DNA of 36,584 bases from Candidatus Scatosoma pullistercoris (GCA_018714725.1 DVMZ01000053.1:1-36584); one strand, 5' to 3'. Numbered from the stretch's first letter, positions 18,565-28,476 are shown. The notes: generated by a model not told the origin, from the letters alone. Translations and numbers: made by a program.

Positions 18565-19839
18565 ATGAACGTTCTGGTCATCGGAAACGGCGGGCGGGAA
18601 CACGCGATTATACGCGCTTTGAAAAAATCTCCGCGCGTCGGAAAAATTTATGCGATGAAGGGGAATGCGGGCATCGGCGAACTGGCCGAGCTCGTCGACG
18701 TCGATTACTGCGACGTCAAAGCGGTGGGCGACTGGGTAGACGCACATAAAGACGTGGAATATACCGTCATTGCGCCGGATGACCCTCTGGCACTGGGGCT
18801 TGCGGATGAATTGGAGAGCCGCGGCCACCGCGTGTTCGGGCCGGACAAAAAAGCGGCGGCGATTGAATCCAGCAAGGCCTTCGCCAAAGAGCTCATGAAA
18901 AAATACGGCATTCCCACCGCGAAATACGAAATTTTCGATCGTTATGAACAGGCGCTCGAATATGTGCGCAGCGCCCCTCTTCCCGTCGTGCTCAAAGCAG
19001 ACGGATTGGCACTCGGCAAAGGCGTGTTGATCTGCTCCACGGAAGCGGAGGCGGAAGAAGGGCTGAAAGAAATCATGCTCGACAGGAAATTCGGCGCAGC
19101 GGGCAATAAAGTGGTCGTGGAAGAATTTCTGGAAGGCCCGGAAGTTTCCGTGCTCGCCTTCACCGACGGAAAGACGATCGTGCCCATGGTCACCAGCTGC
19201 GACCACAAGCGCGCTTTCGACGGGGACAAGGGACTGAACACGGGGGGGATGGGCACCTTTTCCCCCGCGCCCTTCTACGGCGAAAAATGCGCGGATGAAG
19301 TGATGAAAAAGATTATGCTGCCCACCATGGCTGCGATGAACGCCGAAGGGAGGACCTTCAAAGGCGTTCTGTATTTCGGCTTGATGAAGACGAAGGACGG
19401 CATGAAGGTGATCGAATACAATTCCCGGTTCGGCGATCCCGAAACGCAGGTGGTGCTGCCCATGCTGAAAACCGACCTCCTCGACATTTTTGAGGCGGTG
19501 ACGGACGAAAGGCTTGCCGACATCAGGATCGAATGGGAAGAGGGCGCGTGCGTGTGCGTGGTGCTCGCTTCCGGCGGCTATCCCGTGAAATACGAAAAGG
19601 GGAAAGTCATCGAAATCGGAGCGCTCGATCCGGACGTCTTTCTCTATCACGCGGGGACGGCAGTAAAAGACGGGAAACTGGTCACCGCCGGCGGCCGGGT
19701 GCTCGGGGTCAGCGCCAAAGGCGCCACCGCGGAGGAAGCCCGGGAAAAGGCTTATGAGAATGTCAGAAAGATTTCTTTTGACGGCATGCACTACCGCACC
19801 GATATCGGGATTAAGTACCGCGATATTCCGAGAGAATAA
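18565..19839 (+). CDS. purD: Phosphoribosylamine-glycine ligase
   Basis: MNVLVIGNGGREHAIIRALKKS...PVVLKADGLALGKGV...NTGGMGTFSPAPFY...YNSRFGDPETQVVLP. Confidence 0.97.
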   Translation: MNVLVIGNGGREHAIIRALKKSPRVGKIYAMKGNAGIGELAELVDVDYCDVKAVGDWVDAHKDVEYTVIAPDDPLALGLADELESRGHRVFGPDKKAAAIESSKAFAKELMKKYGIPTAKYEIFDRYEQALEYVRSAPLPVVLKADGLALGKGVLICSTEAEAEEGLKEIMLDRKFGAAGNKVVVEEFLEGPEVSVLAFTDGKTIVPMVTSCDHKRAFDGDKGLNTGGMGTFSPAPFYGEKCADEVMKKIMLPTMAAMNAEGRTFKGVLYFGLMKTKDGMKVIEYNSRFGDPETQVVLPMLKTDLLDIFEAVTDERLADIRIEWEEGACVCVVLASGGYPVKYEKGKVIEIGALDPDVFLYHAGTAVKDGKLVTAGGRVLGVSAKGATAEEAREKAYENVRKISFDGMHYRTDIGIKYRDIPRE

Positions 19840-19940
19840 TTCGTCTGAATAAAAAAGGCGCGGGAAAGGCGCATGAAAAAATCCTGCGGAAAACCGGGAA
19901 CCGGATTTTCCCAAACGCGAAAAAGGAGCGCAAAGGACGT

Positions 19941-22900
19941 ATGATATACAGAATTTTTGTGGAAAAGAAAGAGAACGTGCAGGCGAGAAAAGAGGCGGAG
20001 GACATCGGGACTTTGTTGGGAATTTTTCCCTCGGATTTCCGGCTCATTCTGCGCTATGACGTGGAAGGACTGACGGAAGAGGAACTCGACGCTTCCCTGG
20101 GTACCGTATTTTCCGAACCGCCTGTCGACAATGTGTATCTCGAACACATGGAATTCGGGAAGGAATACAAGGTCTTTGCGATCAGCTATCTCACCGGTCA
20201 GTACGACCAGCGTGCAGACAGCGCGGCGCAGTGCGTGCAGCTCCTGACGAAAAAATCCCGGCCGCTGGTGAAATGCGCGAAGGTGTATGCGGTGAGCGGA
20301 GTGACGGACGCGCAGCTTTCGGCGATCAAGAAACATCTCATCAATCCCGTCGAGAGCGAGGAAGTGACGTTGGAAAAGCCCGTCACGCTCAGGCGGGAAG
20401 CATTGCAGAGCGCGGACGTGGCGACGGTGAACGGCTTTCTGGACATGACGGACGAAGAGATTGCGGCGTATCATAAAACCGTCGGGTTTGCCATGAGCGT
20501 CGCCGATCTCGCGTTCGTGCGCGATTATTTCCGCGGCGAAAAGCGGGAACCGACGGAAACGGAACTCAAAGTGATCGACACTTACTGGTCGGATCATTGC
20601 CGGCATACGACGTTTGCCACCGAGCTGAAAAATATCGAAATCACGTCGGAGAACAGGTCGGTCGGGAAAGCGTACGGGTTGTACCGGGAGCTGTATGAAG
20701 AACTCAACGGCAGCCGCCCGGAGAAATATCCCTGTCTGATGGATCTCGCCACGATTGCGGCGAAGAAACTGAAAAAGGACGGCAAGCTGGACAACCTGGA
20801 CATTTCGGACGAAATCAATGCCTGTTCCATCTGCATCGACGCGGAGATCGACGGGAAGAAAGAAAAATACCTCGTCATGTTCAAGAACGAAACGCATAAT
20901 CACCCGACGGAGATCGAGCCGTTCGGCGGCGCGGCGACCTGTCTCGGCGGCGCCATCCGCGATCCTTTGAGCGGGCGGACGTATGTCTATCAGGCGATGC
21001 GCGTGACGGGCGCTTCCGATCCCAGGGAAAAGCTGGAAGATACCCTTCCCGGCAAACTTCCCCAGCGCGCGATTACCCAGCGCGCGGCGGCCGGGTTCTC
21101 TTCTTACGGCAACCAGATCGGACTGGCGACCGGGATTGTGGACGAAGTGTATCACGAGGGCTTCAAGGCGAAGCGCCTCGAAACGGGATTTGTCGTCGGC
21201 GGCGCGCGGCGGGATATGGTGTACCGCGAAGCGCCGAAGGCGGGAGACGTCATTCTGCTCCTCGGGGGCGAGACGGGCCGGGACGGCTGCGGCGGCGCGA
21301 CGGGATCGTCCAAGGCGCACGACGCGCATTCGGTGGAAACCTGCGGCGCGGAGGTGCAGAAGGGAAATCCTCTGACCGAGCGGAAATTGCAGCGCCTGTT
21401 CCTCAACCGCGAAGTGACCCGGCGGATCAAGAAATGCAACGATTTCGGGGCGGGCGGCGTGTCCGTCGCGATCGGCGAACTGGCGGACGGCCTGGACATC
21501 GATCTCGACAAAGTTCCCAAAAAATACGAGGGATTGTCGGGAACGGAACTCGCGATTTCCGAATCGCAGGAACGCATGGCGGTGGTCGTGGACAAAAAGG
21601 ATGTGGACGCATTCATCGCGCTTTCGGCGGAGGAGAACCTCGCCGCCACGCCCGTGGCGGTCGTGACGGATACCGGCCGTATGCGGATGTATTTCAAGGG
21701 CCGGCCGATTGTGGATATCGCGCGCGCGTTCCTCGACACCAACGGCGTGAAGCAGACGGCGGACGCGGAAATTGCCGACCGGGTGACCCGTTGGTTTGAT
21801 AAAAAGGAGGGCCTGGATTTTGCCGCGGAGACGGAAAAAGTGCTTTCCGATCTCAACGTCTGCGCGAAAAAGGGGCTTTCGGAAATGTTCGATTCCACGA
21901 TCGGCGCGCGCAGCGTGTATATGCCCTGGGGCGGAAAGAATCAGCTGACCCCCGCCATCGCCATGGCCGCGAAAATCTGCGGCGGGGAAACGGACGTCTG
22001 CACGGTGTCCGCTTACGGATATTCCCCTTATCTCATGGAAACCAGTCCGTTTGTCGGGGCAATCTATTCGATCGTCGCCTCCGTCTCCAAAGTCGTGGCG
22101 GCGGGCGCGGATTATCGGGAAATCCGTCTGACGCTGCAGGAATTTTTCGAGCGGATGACCAAGGACAAAAAAGTATGGGGAATCCCTGCGGGGGCATTGC
22201 TCGGCGCCGTGTATGCGCAGATGGGGCTGGGCCTGGGCGCGATCGGCGGCAAGGACAGCATGAGCGGCACGTTCGAGCACATTCACGTCCCGCCCACCCT
22301 CATTTCGTTCGCGCTGGCGCCCGCCAAAGCGTCCGCGCTCATCGACAATGTGCTGAAGGGCGGGGAAAAGCTCTGGCTGCTGCCCGTGCCGAAAGATGAT
22401 CAGTTTGTGCCCGACTTCGGGAAGCTCAAAGAGTTGTATGCCGAAGTGTATAAAAACATTCAAAGCGGAAATATTACTTTTGCGACGGTGGTGGAAAACG
22501 GCGGCGTCGGCGCGGCGGTGATCAGAAGCGCGCTCGGCAACGGCGTCGGCGTGAAGTTTGAGATGACGGCGGACGAATTGTACACCGAGTGCTATGGCGA
22601 TCTGATCGTGTCCGTGAAGGACGAATCCGCATTGGCGGTTTCCGGGAAGCGCTTTATCGGAAGTGCGGAAGGAAAGGAATTTGTCTGCGGCGGCGAAAAA
22701 GTTTCTCTTCAAAAAGCGGTGGACGCTTACCTGTCCCCGTTGGAGAGCGTGTTTGCGACAACGGCGCCCGCTTCTGGTGAGATCAAAAACTGTGATTACT
22801 CCGGGCCTGTCGTGCGCGCAAATGCGGGCAGCCGGGTGAAAATCGCCAGACCGAGGGTGTTCATTCCCGTATTCCCGGGCACCAACTGCGAACTGGATAC

Positions 22901-23645
22901 GGCGCGCAAATTCCGCCTTGCGGGGGCAGAAACGGAGACGGTGGTCGTGAAAAACCGTTCCGCGGCGGACATCGAGGAGAGCGTCAGGGCGATTGCGGAC
23001 GCGATCGGCAGGGCAAATATCATCGCGTTCCCCGGCGGATTTTCGGGCGGCGACGAGCCGGACGGCAGCGGGAAATTCATCGCGACCACCTTCCGAAATC
23101 CGTATATTGCGGAGAAGATAGCGGAGCTTCTGGAAAAGCGCGACGGGCTGATTCTCGGCATCTGCAACGGATTCCAGGCGCTTATCAAACTGGGATTGGT
23201 GCCGTACGGAAAGGTGACGGCGCTGACGGAAAAGTCTCCGACCCTTACGTTCAACAATATTTCCCGCCACGTTTCGACGATTGCAGATATCCGCGTGGCG
23301 TCCGTTCTGTCGCCCTGGCTGTCCGCGTGCCGCGTGGGGGAAGTGTACAAGGTGCCGGTTTCTCACGGCGAAGGGAAATTCGTCGCGCCGGCCGAAGCGC
23401 TGGAAAGCCTGCGCGCAAACGGGCAGATTGCCACGCAGTATGTCGATCTTTCGGGGGTTCCCGCCATGCGTTCGCCGTACAATCCCAACGGCTCGCTGTG
23501 GGCGATCGAAGGCATTACCTCTCCGGACGGAAGGGTGCTCGGAAAAATGGGACACGCGGAGCGCACGGGAGAAAATCTGTACAAGAATATCGACGGCGAT
23601 TTCGATATGAAGATCTTTGAGAGCGGCGTCGGATATTTCGGTTGA
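19941..23645 (+). CDS. purL: Large-type FGAM synthase with C-terminal glutaminase domain
   Basis: TYWSDHCRHTTFATELKNIEI...FKNETHNHPTEIEPFGGAATCLGGAIRDPLSGR...FIPVFPGTNCELDTARKF...GLILGICNGFQALIKLGLVPYG. Confidence 0.97.
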   Translation: MIYRIFVEKKENVQARKEAEDIGTLLGIFPSDFRLILRYDVEGLTEEELDASLGTVFSEPPVDNVYLEHMEFGKEYKVFAISYLTGQYDQRADSAAQCVQLLTKKSRPLVKCAKVYAVSGVTDAQLSAIKKHLINPVESEEVTLEKPVTLRREALQSADVATVNGFLDMTDEEIAAYHKTVGFAMSVADLAFVRDYFRGEKREPTETELKVIDTYWSDHCRHTTFATELKNIEITSENRSVGKAYGLYRELYEELNGSRPEKYPCLMDLATIAAKKLKKDGKLDNLDISDEINACSICIDAEIDGKKEKYLVMFKNETHNHPTEIEPFGGAATCLGGAIRDPLSGRTYVYQAMRVTGASDPREKLEDTLPGKLPQRAITQRAAAGFSSYGNQIGLATGIVDEVYHEGFKAKRLETGFVVGGARRDMVYREAPKAGDVILLLGGETGRDGCGGATGSSKAHDAHSVETCGAEVQKGNPLTERKLQRLFLNREVTRRIKKCNDFGAGGVSVAIGELADGLDIDLDKVPKKYEGLSGTELAISESQERMAVVVDKKDVDAFIALSAEENLAATPVAVVTDTGRMRMYFKGRPIVDIARAFLDTNGVKQTADAEIADRVTRWFDKKEGLDFAAETEKVLSDLNVCAKKGLSEMFDSTIGARSVYMPWGGKNQLTPAIAMAAKICGGETDVCTVSAYGYSPYLMETSPFVGAIYSIVASVSKVVAAGADYREIRLTLQEFFERMTKDKKVWGIPAGALLGAVYAQMGLGLGAIGGKDSMSGTFEHIHVPPTLISFALAPAKASALIDNVLKGGEKLWLLPVPKDDQFVPDFGKLKELYAEVYKNIQSGNITFATVVENGGVGAAVIRSALGNGVGVKFEMTADELYTECYGDLIVSVKDESALAVSGKRFIGSAEGKEFVCGGEKVSLQKAVDAYLSPLESVFATTAPASGEIKNCDYSGPVVRANAGSRVKIARPRVFIPVFPGTNCELDTARKFRLAGAETETVVVKNRSAADIEESVRAIADAIGRANIIAFPGGFSGGDEPDGSGKFIATTFRNPYIAEKIAELLEKRDGLILGICNGFQALIKLGLVPYGKVTALTEKSPTLTFNNISRHVSTIADIRVASVLSPWLSACRVGEVYKVPVSHGEGKFVAPAEALESLRANGQIATQYVDLSGVPAMRSPYNPNGSLWAIEGITSPDGRVLGKMGHAERTGENLYKNIDGDFDMKIFESGVGYFG

Positions 23646-23653
23646 GAACTGAA

Positions 23654-23708
23654 GCCGGACGGCCGTTCCTCAGGACTTCGGAACGGCCGTCCGGCGGCGG
23701 AGTTTTTT
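23654..23708 (+). terminator. Terminator of the purine operon
   Basis: 16-bp perfect stem gccggacggccgttcc / ggaacggccgtccggc, followed after 7 nt by tttttt. Confidence 0.75.
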
Positions 23709-23870
23709 CCGGAAAGTATTTTTCCTCGGCCGGTTTCCGGCCCGGGAAAGTCTTTCCTTTTGACGGTTTTCGGGCGCAATCGTTTTTACGGCGCGCCGAA
23801 AAATAAAGCATGAATGTTTTTCCGAAATTGACAGCGGACAGCCGGCCCGGAAAAACAGGGAGAATGAAAA

Positions 23871-24623
23871 ATGGTCGATTTGCATACTCATGTATTGCCC
23901 GGCATCGATGACGGCGCCGAGGACGCAGAGGTTTCCCGAAAACTTCTGGAAATCCTTTCGGCGCAGGGAGTGGACAGCGTTGTCCTCACTTCTCATTATT
24001 ATGGCAGAAAACGCAGCCCCCGGCAGTTTCTGGAAGCGCGCGCGGCTGCATTTGATTCTATTAAGGAACTGGTTCCGCCCGGAATGGACGTGTATCTCGG
24101 GGCGGAGGTGCATTTTTCCGGACAGATGGTCGTTTCCAATGAAGCAATCTGTCCGATGGCAATCGGGGATACCAGGTATGTACTTATCGAGCTTCCTTTC
24201 CTGTCTGCCTGGGATTCGGCGCTTTACAATCGCCTGAGGGATTTCGTTTCGGAAACGGATTACGTCCCCGTGGTTGCGCATGCGGAGCGGTATGCGGAAG
24301 TGCAGAAAAGTCCTGCCGTTCTCTCCGTGCTCAGCGATCTGGGTTGTCTGTTTCAGGTAAATACGTCCGCTTTTACGGGCGACGAGAGCAGGCTGGCTTT
24401 TGCCATGCTCAAGAACGGTTATGTGGACTGCCTGGGCACGGACGCACATAACCTGACCGATCGCGCGCCGTGCTACACGGAGGCGAAATCGGCCGTCGAA
24501 AGCGCCGGATACGGGGAAGCGTTTGAAAAAATTCAGGAAAATATGCGGCTGTTGCTGGACGATAAGCCCGTCAGGACAAAGCGCGGGAAGACGATCCGGA
24601 AATTTTTCGGGCGCTATCGCTGA
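23871..24623 (+). CDS. CpsB/YwqE-type PHP-domain tyrosine phosphatase
   Basis: MVDLHTHVLPGIDDGAEDAEVSRKLLEIL...VVLTSHYY...PVVAHAERYAEVQ...GTDAHNLTDRAPCY. Confidence 0.9.
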   Translation: MVDLHTHVLPGIDDGAEDAEVSRKLLEILSAQGVDSVVLTSHYYGRKRSPRQFLEARAAAFDSIKELVPPGMDVYLGAEVHFSGQMVVSNEAICPMAIGDTRYVLIELPFLSAWDSALYNRLRDFVSETDYVPVVAHAERYAEVQKSPAVLSVLSDLGCLFQVNTSAFTGDESRLAFAMLKNGYVDCLGTDAHNLTDRAPCYTEAKSAVESAGYGEAFEKIQENMRLLLDDKPVRTKRGKTIRKFFGRYR

Positions 24624-24652
24624 ACGGGCAGGTCGCGGCGGGGAGGACTCGG

Positions 24653-25267
24653 ATGAGCGCGAAACGGAAGGTGCTTTGTGCGGTGCTGACGCTTGTGACG
24701 TCGGCATTTCTGGCTTGGATTTTTTCCAATTCCCTCAAAGACGCGGCGGAATCTTCCGCGCAGAGCGGCGCCGTGCTCGCGTTTGTACAGAAAATTCTCG
24801 ACGCCCTGACGGGCGGCGCGCTTGTCGTCAGCAGCCATGTCATCCGGAAACTTGCGCATTTTTCGGAATATGCAATGCTGGGCGCGCTGTTGTCGTTTAC
24901 CTATCGCGCCTATACGTCGGGGAAGAAAAAAGTTTTTATTCCCGCGCTTGTCGGATTTTTGTCTCCGTTTATCGATGAGGGGTTGCAATTTTTTGCCGAC
25001 GGACGCGCGCCCATGCTCTCCGATGTCGCGATCGATCTTGCGGGCGTCGTTGCGGGAGTGCTCTTTGCGATGATTGTGTTTTCGTTGGCACGCCGGATTG
25101 CTCGCAGGCGGGAAAAGGGCGTAGCAGTGCCTTCTCTTGCCGGGGCTTCCGGGGATACGGAGCCAACGGATCTGCCTCCCGAGGACCGGGAAGAAAAAGC
25201 GGAAGGACAGAGAACGTCCGGTCGGATGAAGCCGGAACATCGGCAGAGCCGAAAGGGAAACGAATAA
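24653..25267 (+). CDS. VanZ-like family membrane protein
   Basis: FSNSLKDAAESS...IRKLAHFSEYAMLGALLSF...PFIDEGLQFFADGRAPMLSDVAIDLAGVVAG. Confidence 0.85.
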   Translation: MSAKRKVLCAVLTLVTSAFLAWIFSNSLKDAAESSAQSGAVLAFVQKILDALTGGALVVSSHVIRKLAHFSEYAMLGALLSFTYRAYTSGKKKVFIPALVGFLSPFIDEGLQFFADGRAPMLSDVAIDLAGVVAGVLFAMIVFSLARRIARRREKGVAVPSLAGASGDTEPTDLPPEDREEKAEGQRTSGRMKPEHRQSRKGNE

Positions 25268-25296
25268 AAATTCACGGAACGCAGATACTGGTTTTC

Positions 25297-25713
25297 GTGA
25301 AAAAGCAGATTAAACTCAGGAGTGCGATTCTCGCCTCCGCGGCGGCGCTTTCCGCGCTGTTATTCGATGTTTCTTCGCTGGGAGAGCTGAAAGACGTTTC
25401 CCGGCCATATCTCGGCACTTATGAATGCGAACGGATTTTTCTGGGCGAGGAGGAAAAGACCGATCGTTTCGAATACGTTCGTATCGAGTTGCAGCCGGAC
25501 GGGAAAATGAAACTGCTCTATCAGGAAAAGCAGGGGAAAAAGGGAGAAGCGGAAGCCCGGTATTCCTATGACACGCAAAAGGATCTTTTGACCGTTTATG
25601 TGGATATTGCGGGTTTTGAACAAAAAAAGACTTTTCCGGTGGAGAACGGGGTTCTCGAATTGTCCGTGCGCTATGGCGGCAGGATGCTGATGATGCGGTT
25701 TGTCAGGAAATGA
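25297..25713 (+). CDS. Small exported/anchored protein, uncharacterised
   Basis: GTG start, N-terminal signal-like KKQIKLRSAILASAAALSALLF, then a beta-rich YLGTYECERIFLG...RYGGRMLMMRFVRK domain. Confidence 0.65.
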   Translation: MKKQIKLRSAILASAAALSALLFDVSSLGELKDVSRPYLGTYECERIFLGEEEKTDRFEYVRIELQPDGKMKLLYQEKQGKKGEAEARYSYDTQKDLLTVYVDIAGFEQKKTFPVENGVLELSVRYGGRMLMMRFVRK

Positions 25714-26035
25714 TCTTCGGGTCGGCGGTCCTTTGGAAAGGACCGCCGATAAAAATTTCGGCGGTTGGGCCGGTTGGGGGTAACGCCTGGCGACAACGGG
25801 CGCAAGTCTGACGAACTTGCTTTTATTGGGAGCGCCTGACGGCAATAAAGCGCAAACCCTTGGTTTGCTTTTGGGGTTCGGGTGCGCCTTGCGGCGAAGT
25901 GCCTTCGGCAAGGGTTCGCGGGCTCCGCCCTGCACCCGCAAGGGACAGTGTCCCTTGACCCGATTCGGCGCAAGCCTTCCGGCTTGCTTTCCGGAAAATC
26001 CGTCGGGACGTTCGGGGATTCCGACAGCCTTTCCT
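25714..26035. repeat. Intergenic GC-rich hairpin array (REP/BIME-like)
   Basis: Hairpins at 25723-25748 (12 bp), 25800-25824, 25850-25872, 25939-25956 and 25968-25990; three share flanks GCGCA...TGCTTT with compensatory stem changes. Confidence 0.7.
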
Positions 26036-26088
26036 CCTCGGGATATGAGAATATTGTACAAAAAAATAAACAAACGTTTGATAAATTC

Positions 26089-26117
26089 TTGCTATTTTTT
26101 CCGGAATGTGGTACAAT
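26089..26117 (+). promoter_or_regulatory. Sigma-A-type promoter, very close to the helicase start
   Basis: TTGCTA-N17-TACAAT; ATG at 26127. Confidence 0.65.
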
Positions 26118-26126
26118 AAAATTGTT

Positions 26127-27380
26127 ATGGAACGAGTACTCACTTCCGACCAGGAAAAAGCGAAGAATTTAATAGCCGAATGGTTTCTCAATTCCGATAA
26201 CCGCATGTTCGTCCTGTCGGGATACGCGGGAACAGGCAAGACGTTTCTGATCGATTATATCGTGCGGGAAGTGCTGCACCTGAAAGCGGGGACGGAGGCG
26301 GTGTTCGTGACGCCGACGGGTAAAGCCGCTACGGTGCTCATCCGCAACGGCACGGTGGCGGGAACGGTTCACAGCCTCATCTATATGCGGAATGAGGACG
26401 ATTTTGACGTGGATGAAAACGGGGAGATTGTCGAACGGGAAATCCTCTCGTTTACCAAGCGGGAAAAAATCGATGAGAAAATCCGGCTGATCGTCATAGA
26501 CGAAGCGTCCATGATCGCCGAGGACGTCCTGCGCGATCTGCTGAGCTTTGACGTCAAATGCCTTTTTTCCGGAGACGGAGCCCAGCTCCCGCCCGTGGGC
26601 AGCTCCTGCGGACTGATGGACCGGCCCGATTATCAGCTGACGGAAATCGTGAGACAGGAAGCCGATAATCCCATTATCCGGCTTGCCACCATGGCGCGGG
26701 AAGGAAAAACAATTCCCTACGGCAACTATGGGGATAAAGTCAGCGTCATCGGCAGAAATTATCTCTCCGAATCCCAGCGCCGCCGAATCTTTCTCAAAGC
26801 CGATCAGATTATCTGCGGCCGAAACCGGACGCGCGCGGCGCTCAATGCGGAAATCCGGCGTTACAAGGGAATTTCGCCCGATAAACTGCTGCCCCTGGAA
26901 GGCGAGAAACTCATCTGCACCCTCAACGACTGGGAAAAACCGCTGGACAAAGAGGGCAATTTCCACCTCGTCAACGGAATCATCGGGACGGCTTCGGAAA
27001 TCCGGACAGATTCGGATTTTCTCGCCACTATGTATTTCACGGCGGATTTTGCGGACGAAGGCGTGCGCGTACCCTTCGATACGGGAATTTTCACCGAAGG
27101 GCGCTATGCCTACGGCTACGGCGACCGTGCGGTGACGCTGGTGGACGGCTCCGTCGTCCACGAGGACGATTTTGAGCGGCTTCGGCTGCTGAAAGCCGTT
27201 TCCGAAGAACCGATCTGCCGCTTTGAATTTGCCTATGCTGTTACCTGTCACAAAGCGCAGGGTTCCGAATTCGGATTCGTCGTCGTGTTCGACGAATCCC
27301 GCGTGTTCGGAGAGGACCGGAATCGCTGGCTGTATACCGCAATCACCCGCGCCCGGGAAAAATTGCTCATCATCCGCTGA
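26127..27380 (+). CDS. RecD-like / Dda-like superfamily 1 DNA helicase
   Basis: FVLSGYAGTGKTFLIDYI (Walker A), IRLIVIDEASMIAEDVL, FSGDGAQLPPVG, C-terminal AYAVTCHKAQGSEFGFVVVF...WLYTAITRAREKLLII. Confidence 0.9.
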   Translation: MERVLTSDQEKAKNLIAEWFLNSDNRMFVLSGYAGTGKTFLIDYIVREVLHLKAGTEAVFVTPTGKAATVLIRNGTVAGTVHSLIYMRNEDDFDVDENGEIVEREILSFTKREKIDEKIRLIVIDEASMIAEDVLRDLLSFDVKCLFSGDGAQLPPVGSSCGLMDRPDYQLTEIVRQEADNPIIRLATMAREGKTIPYGNYGDKVSVIGRNYLSESQRRRIFLKADQIICGRNRTRAALNAEIRRYKGISPDKLLPLEGEKLICTLNDWEKPLDKEGNFHLVNGIIGTASEIRTDSDFLATMYFTADFADEGVRVPFDTGIFTEGRYAYGYGDRAVTLVDGSVVHEDDFERLRLLKAVSEEPICRFEFAYAVTCHKAQGSEFGFVVVFDESRVFGEDRNRWLYTAITRAREKLLIIR

Positions 27381-27477
27381 GTGCATTTGTTTTTCCGGTC
27401 TGCTCCGGTTTTCGTCTGCCTTTTTAATTCCTATCAATTTAGTATGAAATTATAGCGAATCGAGGGGGTGAAATCTG

Positions 27478-27506
27478 TTTACAAACGGGGCGCGGTGTGG
27501 TATAAT
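27478..27506 (+). promoter_or_regulatory. Sigma-A-type promoter upstream of nadA
   Basis: TTTACA-N17-TATAAT. Confidence 0.8.
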
Positions 27507-27564
27507 AGTACAGCCGACCGGGAAGAGCGGGCGGCGGGAAATTTTACGAGGAAGAGAAAAGACG

Positions 27565-28476
27565 ATGACAATCCGTGAGATGCAGGAAGAGATCCTGCGC
27601 ATGAAAGAAGAAAAAGACCTGTGCATTCTCGCGCATACATACCAGTCCCGGGAAGTGACGGAGATTGCGGATTATGTCGGAGATTCTTTTCAGCTTAGCC
27701 TGAAAGCGAGAACGGCGCCGCAGAGTTCGATTCTGATGTGCGGGGTGCGTTTTATGGCGGAAACGGTGAAAATTCTGTCTCCGGAAAAGGCGGTGTACCT
27801 CTCTTCCCCGCAGGCGGGCTGTCCCATGGCGGAACAGCTTACCCCGGAGCAGGTATGCGCCGAGAAAGAAAAATATCCCGGCTGCATGACGGTGGCGTAT
27901 GTGAATACGACGGCGGAGCTGAAAGCGGTGGCGGACGTCTGCGTGACCTCCTCGTCGGCGGCGGAAATCGTGAAGAAACTGCCCGCGAAGGACATCCTGT
28001 TCATTCCCGACGTCAATCTGGGCGCCTATGTGCAGGCGTGCTGTCCGGAAAAGAAACTGCATTTTCTCTTCGGCGGCTGTCCCGTGCATTCTTCCCTGAC
28101 GTTAAGGGACGCAAAACGCGCGAAAGCGGAGCATCCGGCGGCGAAACTTCTGGTACATCCCGAATGCCGGCCGGAGGTGGTCGCTTATGCGGATTATGTC
28201 GGCTCGACGGCGGGGATCATAGAGTATGTCGCCCGCTCGCCGAAGAGCGAATTCATCATCGGCACGGAAAATTCCGTGGCGGAGTACCTCGGGTTTGAAT
28301 ATCCGGAGAAAAAATTCTATCCGCTGTCGAAAGGGCTGATCTGCGCCGACATGAAGGCGACGACGCTCCCCGACGTGTACAGAATTCTCAAAGAGGGAGC
28401 CGAGCCGCTGGAAATGAACCCGGAGCTGCTGCAAAAGGCCCGGGGATGTATCGACCGGATGCTGGCGCTCGGCTGA
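27565..28476 (+). CDS. nadA: Quinolinate synthase
   Basis: LCILAHTYQSREVTEIADYVGDSFQLS...CGVRFMAETVKIL...FGGCPVHSSLT...VHPECRPEVVAYADYVGSTAGII...LICADMKATTLPDVY. Confidence 0.95.
   Translation: MTIREMQEEILRMKEEKDLCILAHTYQSREVTEIADYVGDSFQLSLKARTAPQSSILMCGVRFMAETVKILSPEKAVYLSSPQAGCPMAEQLTPEQVCAEKEKYPGCMTVAYVNTTAELKAVADVCVTSSSAAEIVKKLPAKDILFIPDVNLGAYVQACCPEKKLHFLFGGCPVHSSLTLRDAKRAKAEHPAAKLLVHPECRPEVVAYADYVGSTAGIIEYVARSPKSEFIIGTENSVAEYLGFEYPEKKFYPLSKGLICADMKATTLPDVYRILKEGAEPLEMNPELLQKARGCIDRMLALG

Noticed and set aside
19791-23555. 1,254-aa minus-strand ORF opposite purL
   Set aside because: Antisense shadow of a codon-biased high-GC gene; His/Arg/Phe-rich composition with no recognisable motif, while the plus strand is clearly PurL.
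23871-24623. PHP phosphatase as part of a capsule locus
   Set aside because: No polysaccharide biosynthesis genes in the window.
25817-26119. ORFs on both strands through the hairpin array
   Set aside because: Open frames arise from GC-rich hairpins; repeated short peptide phrases mirror the repeats, no start signals.
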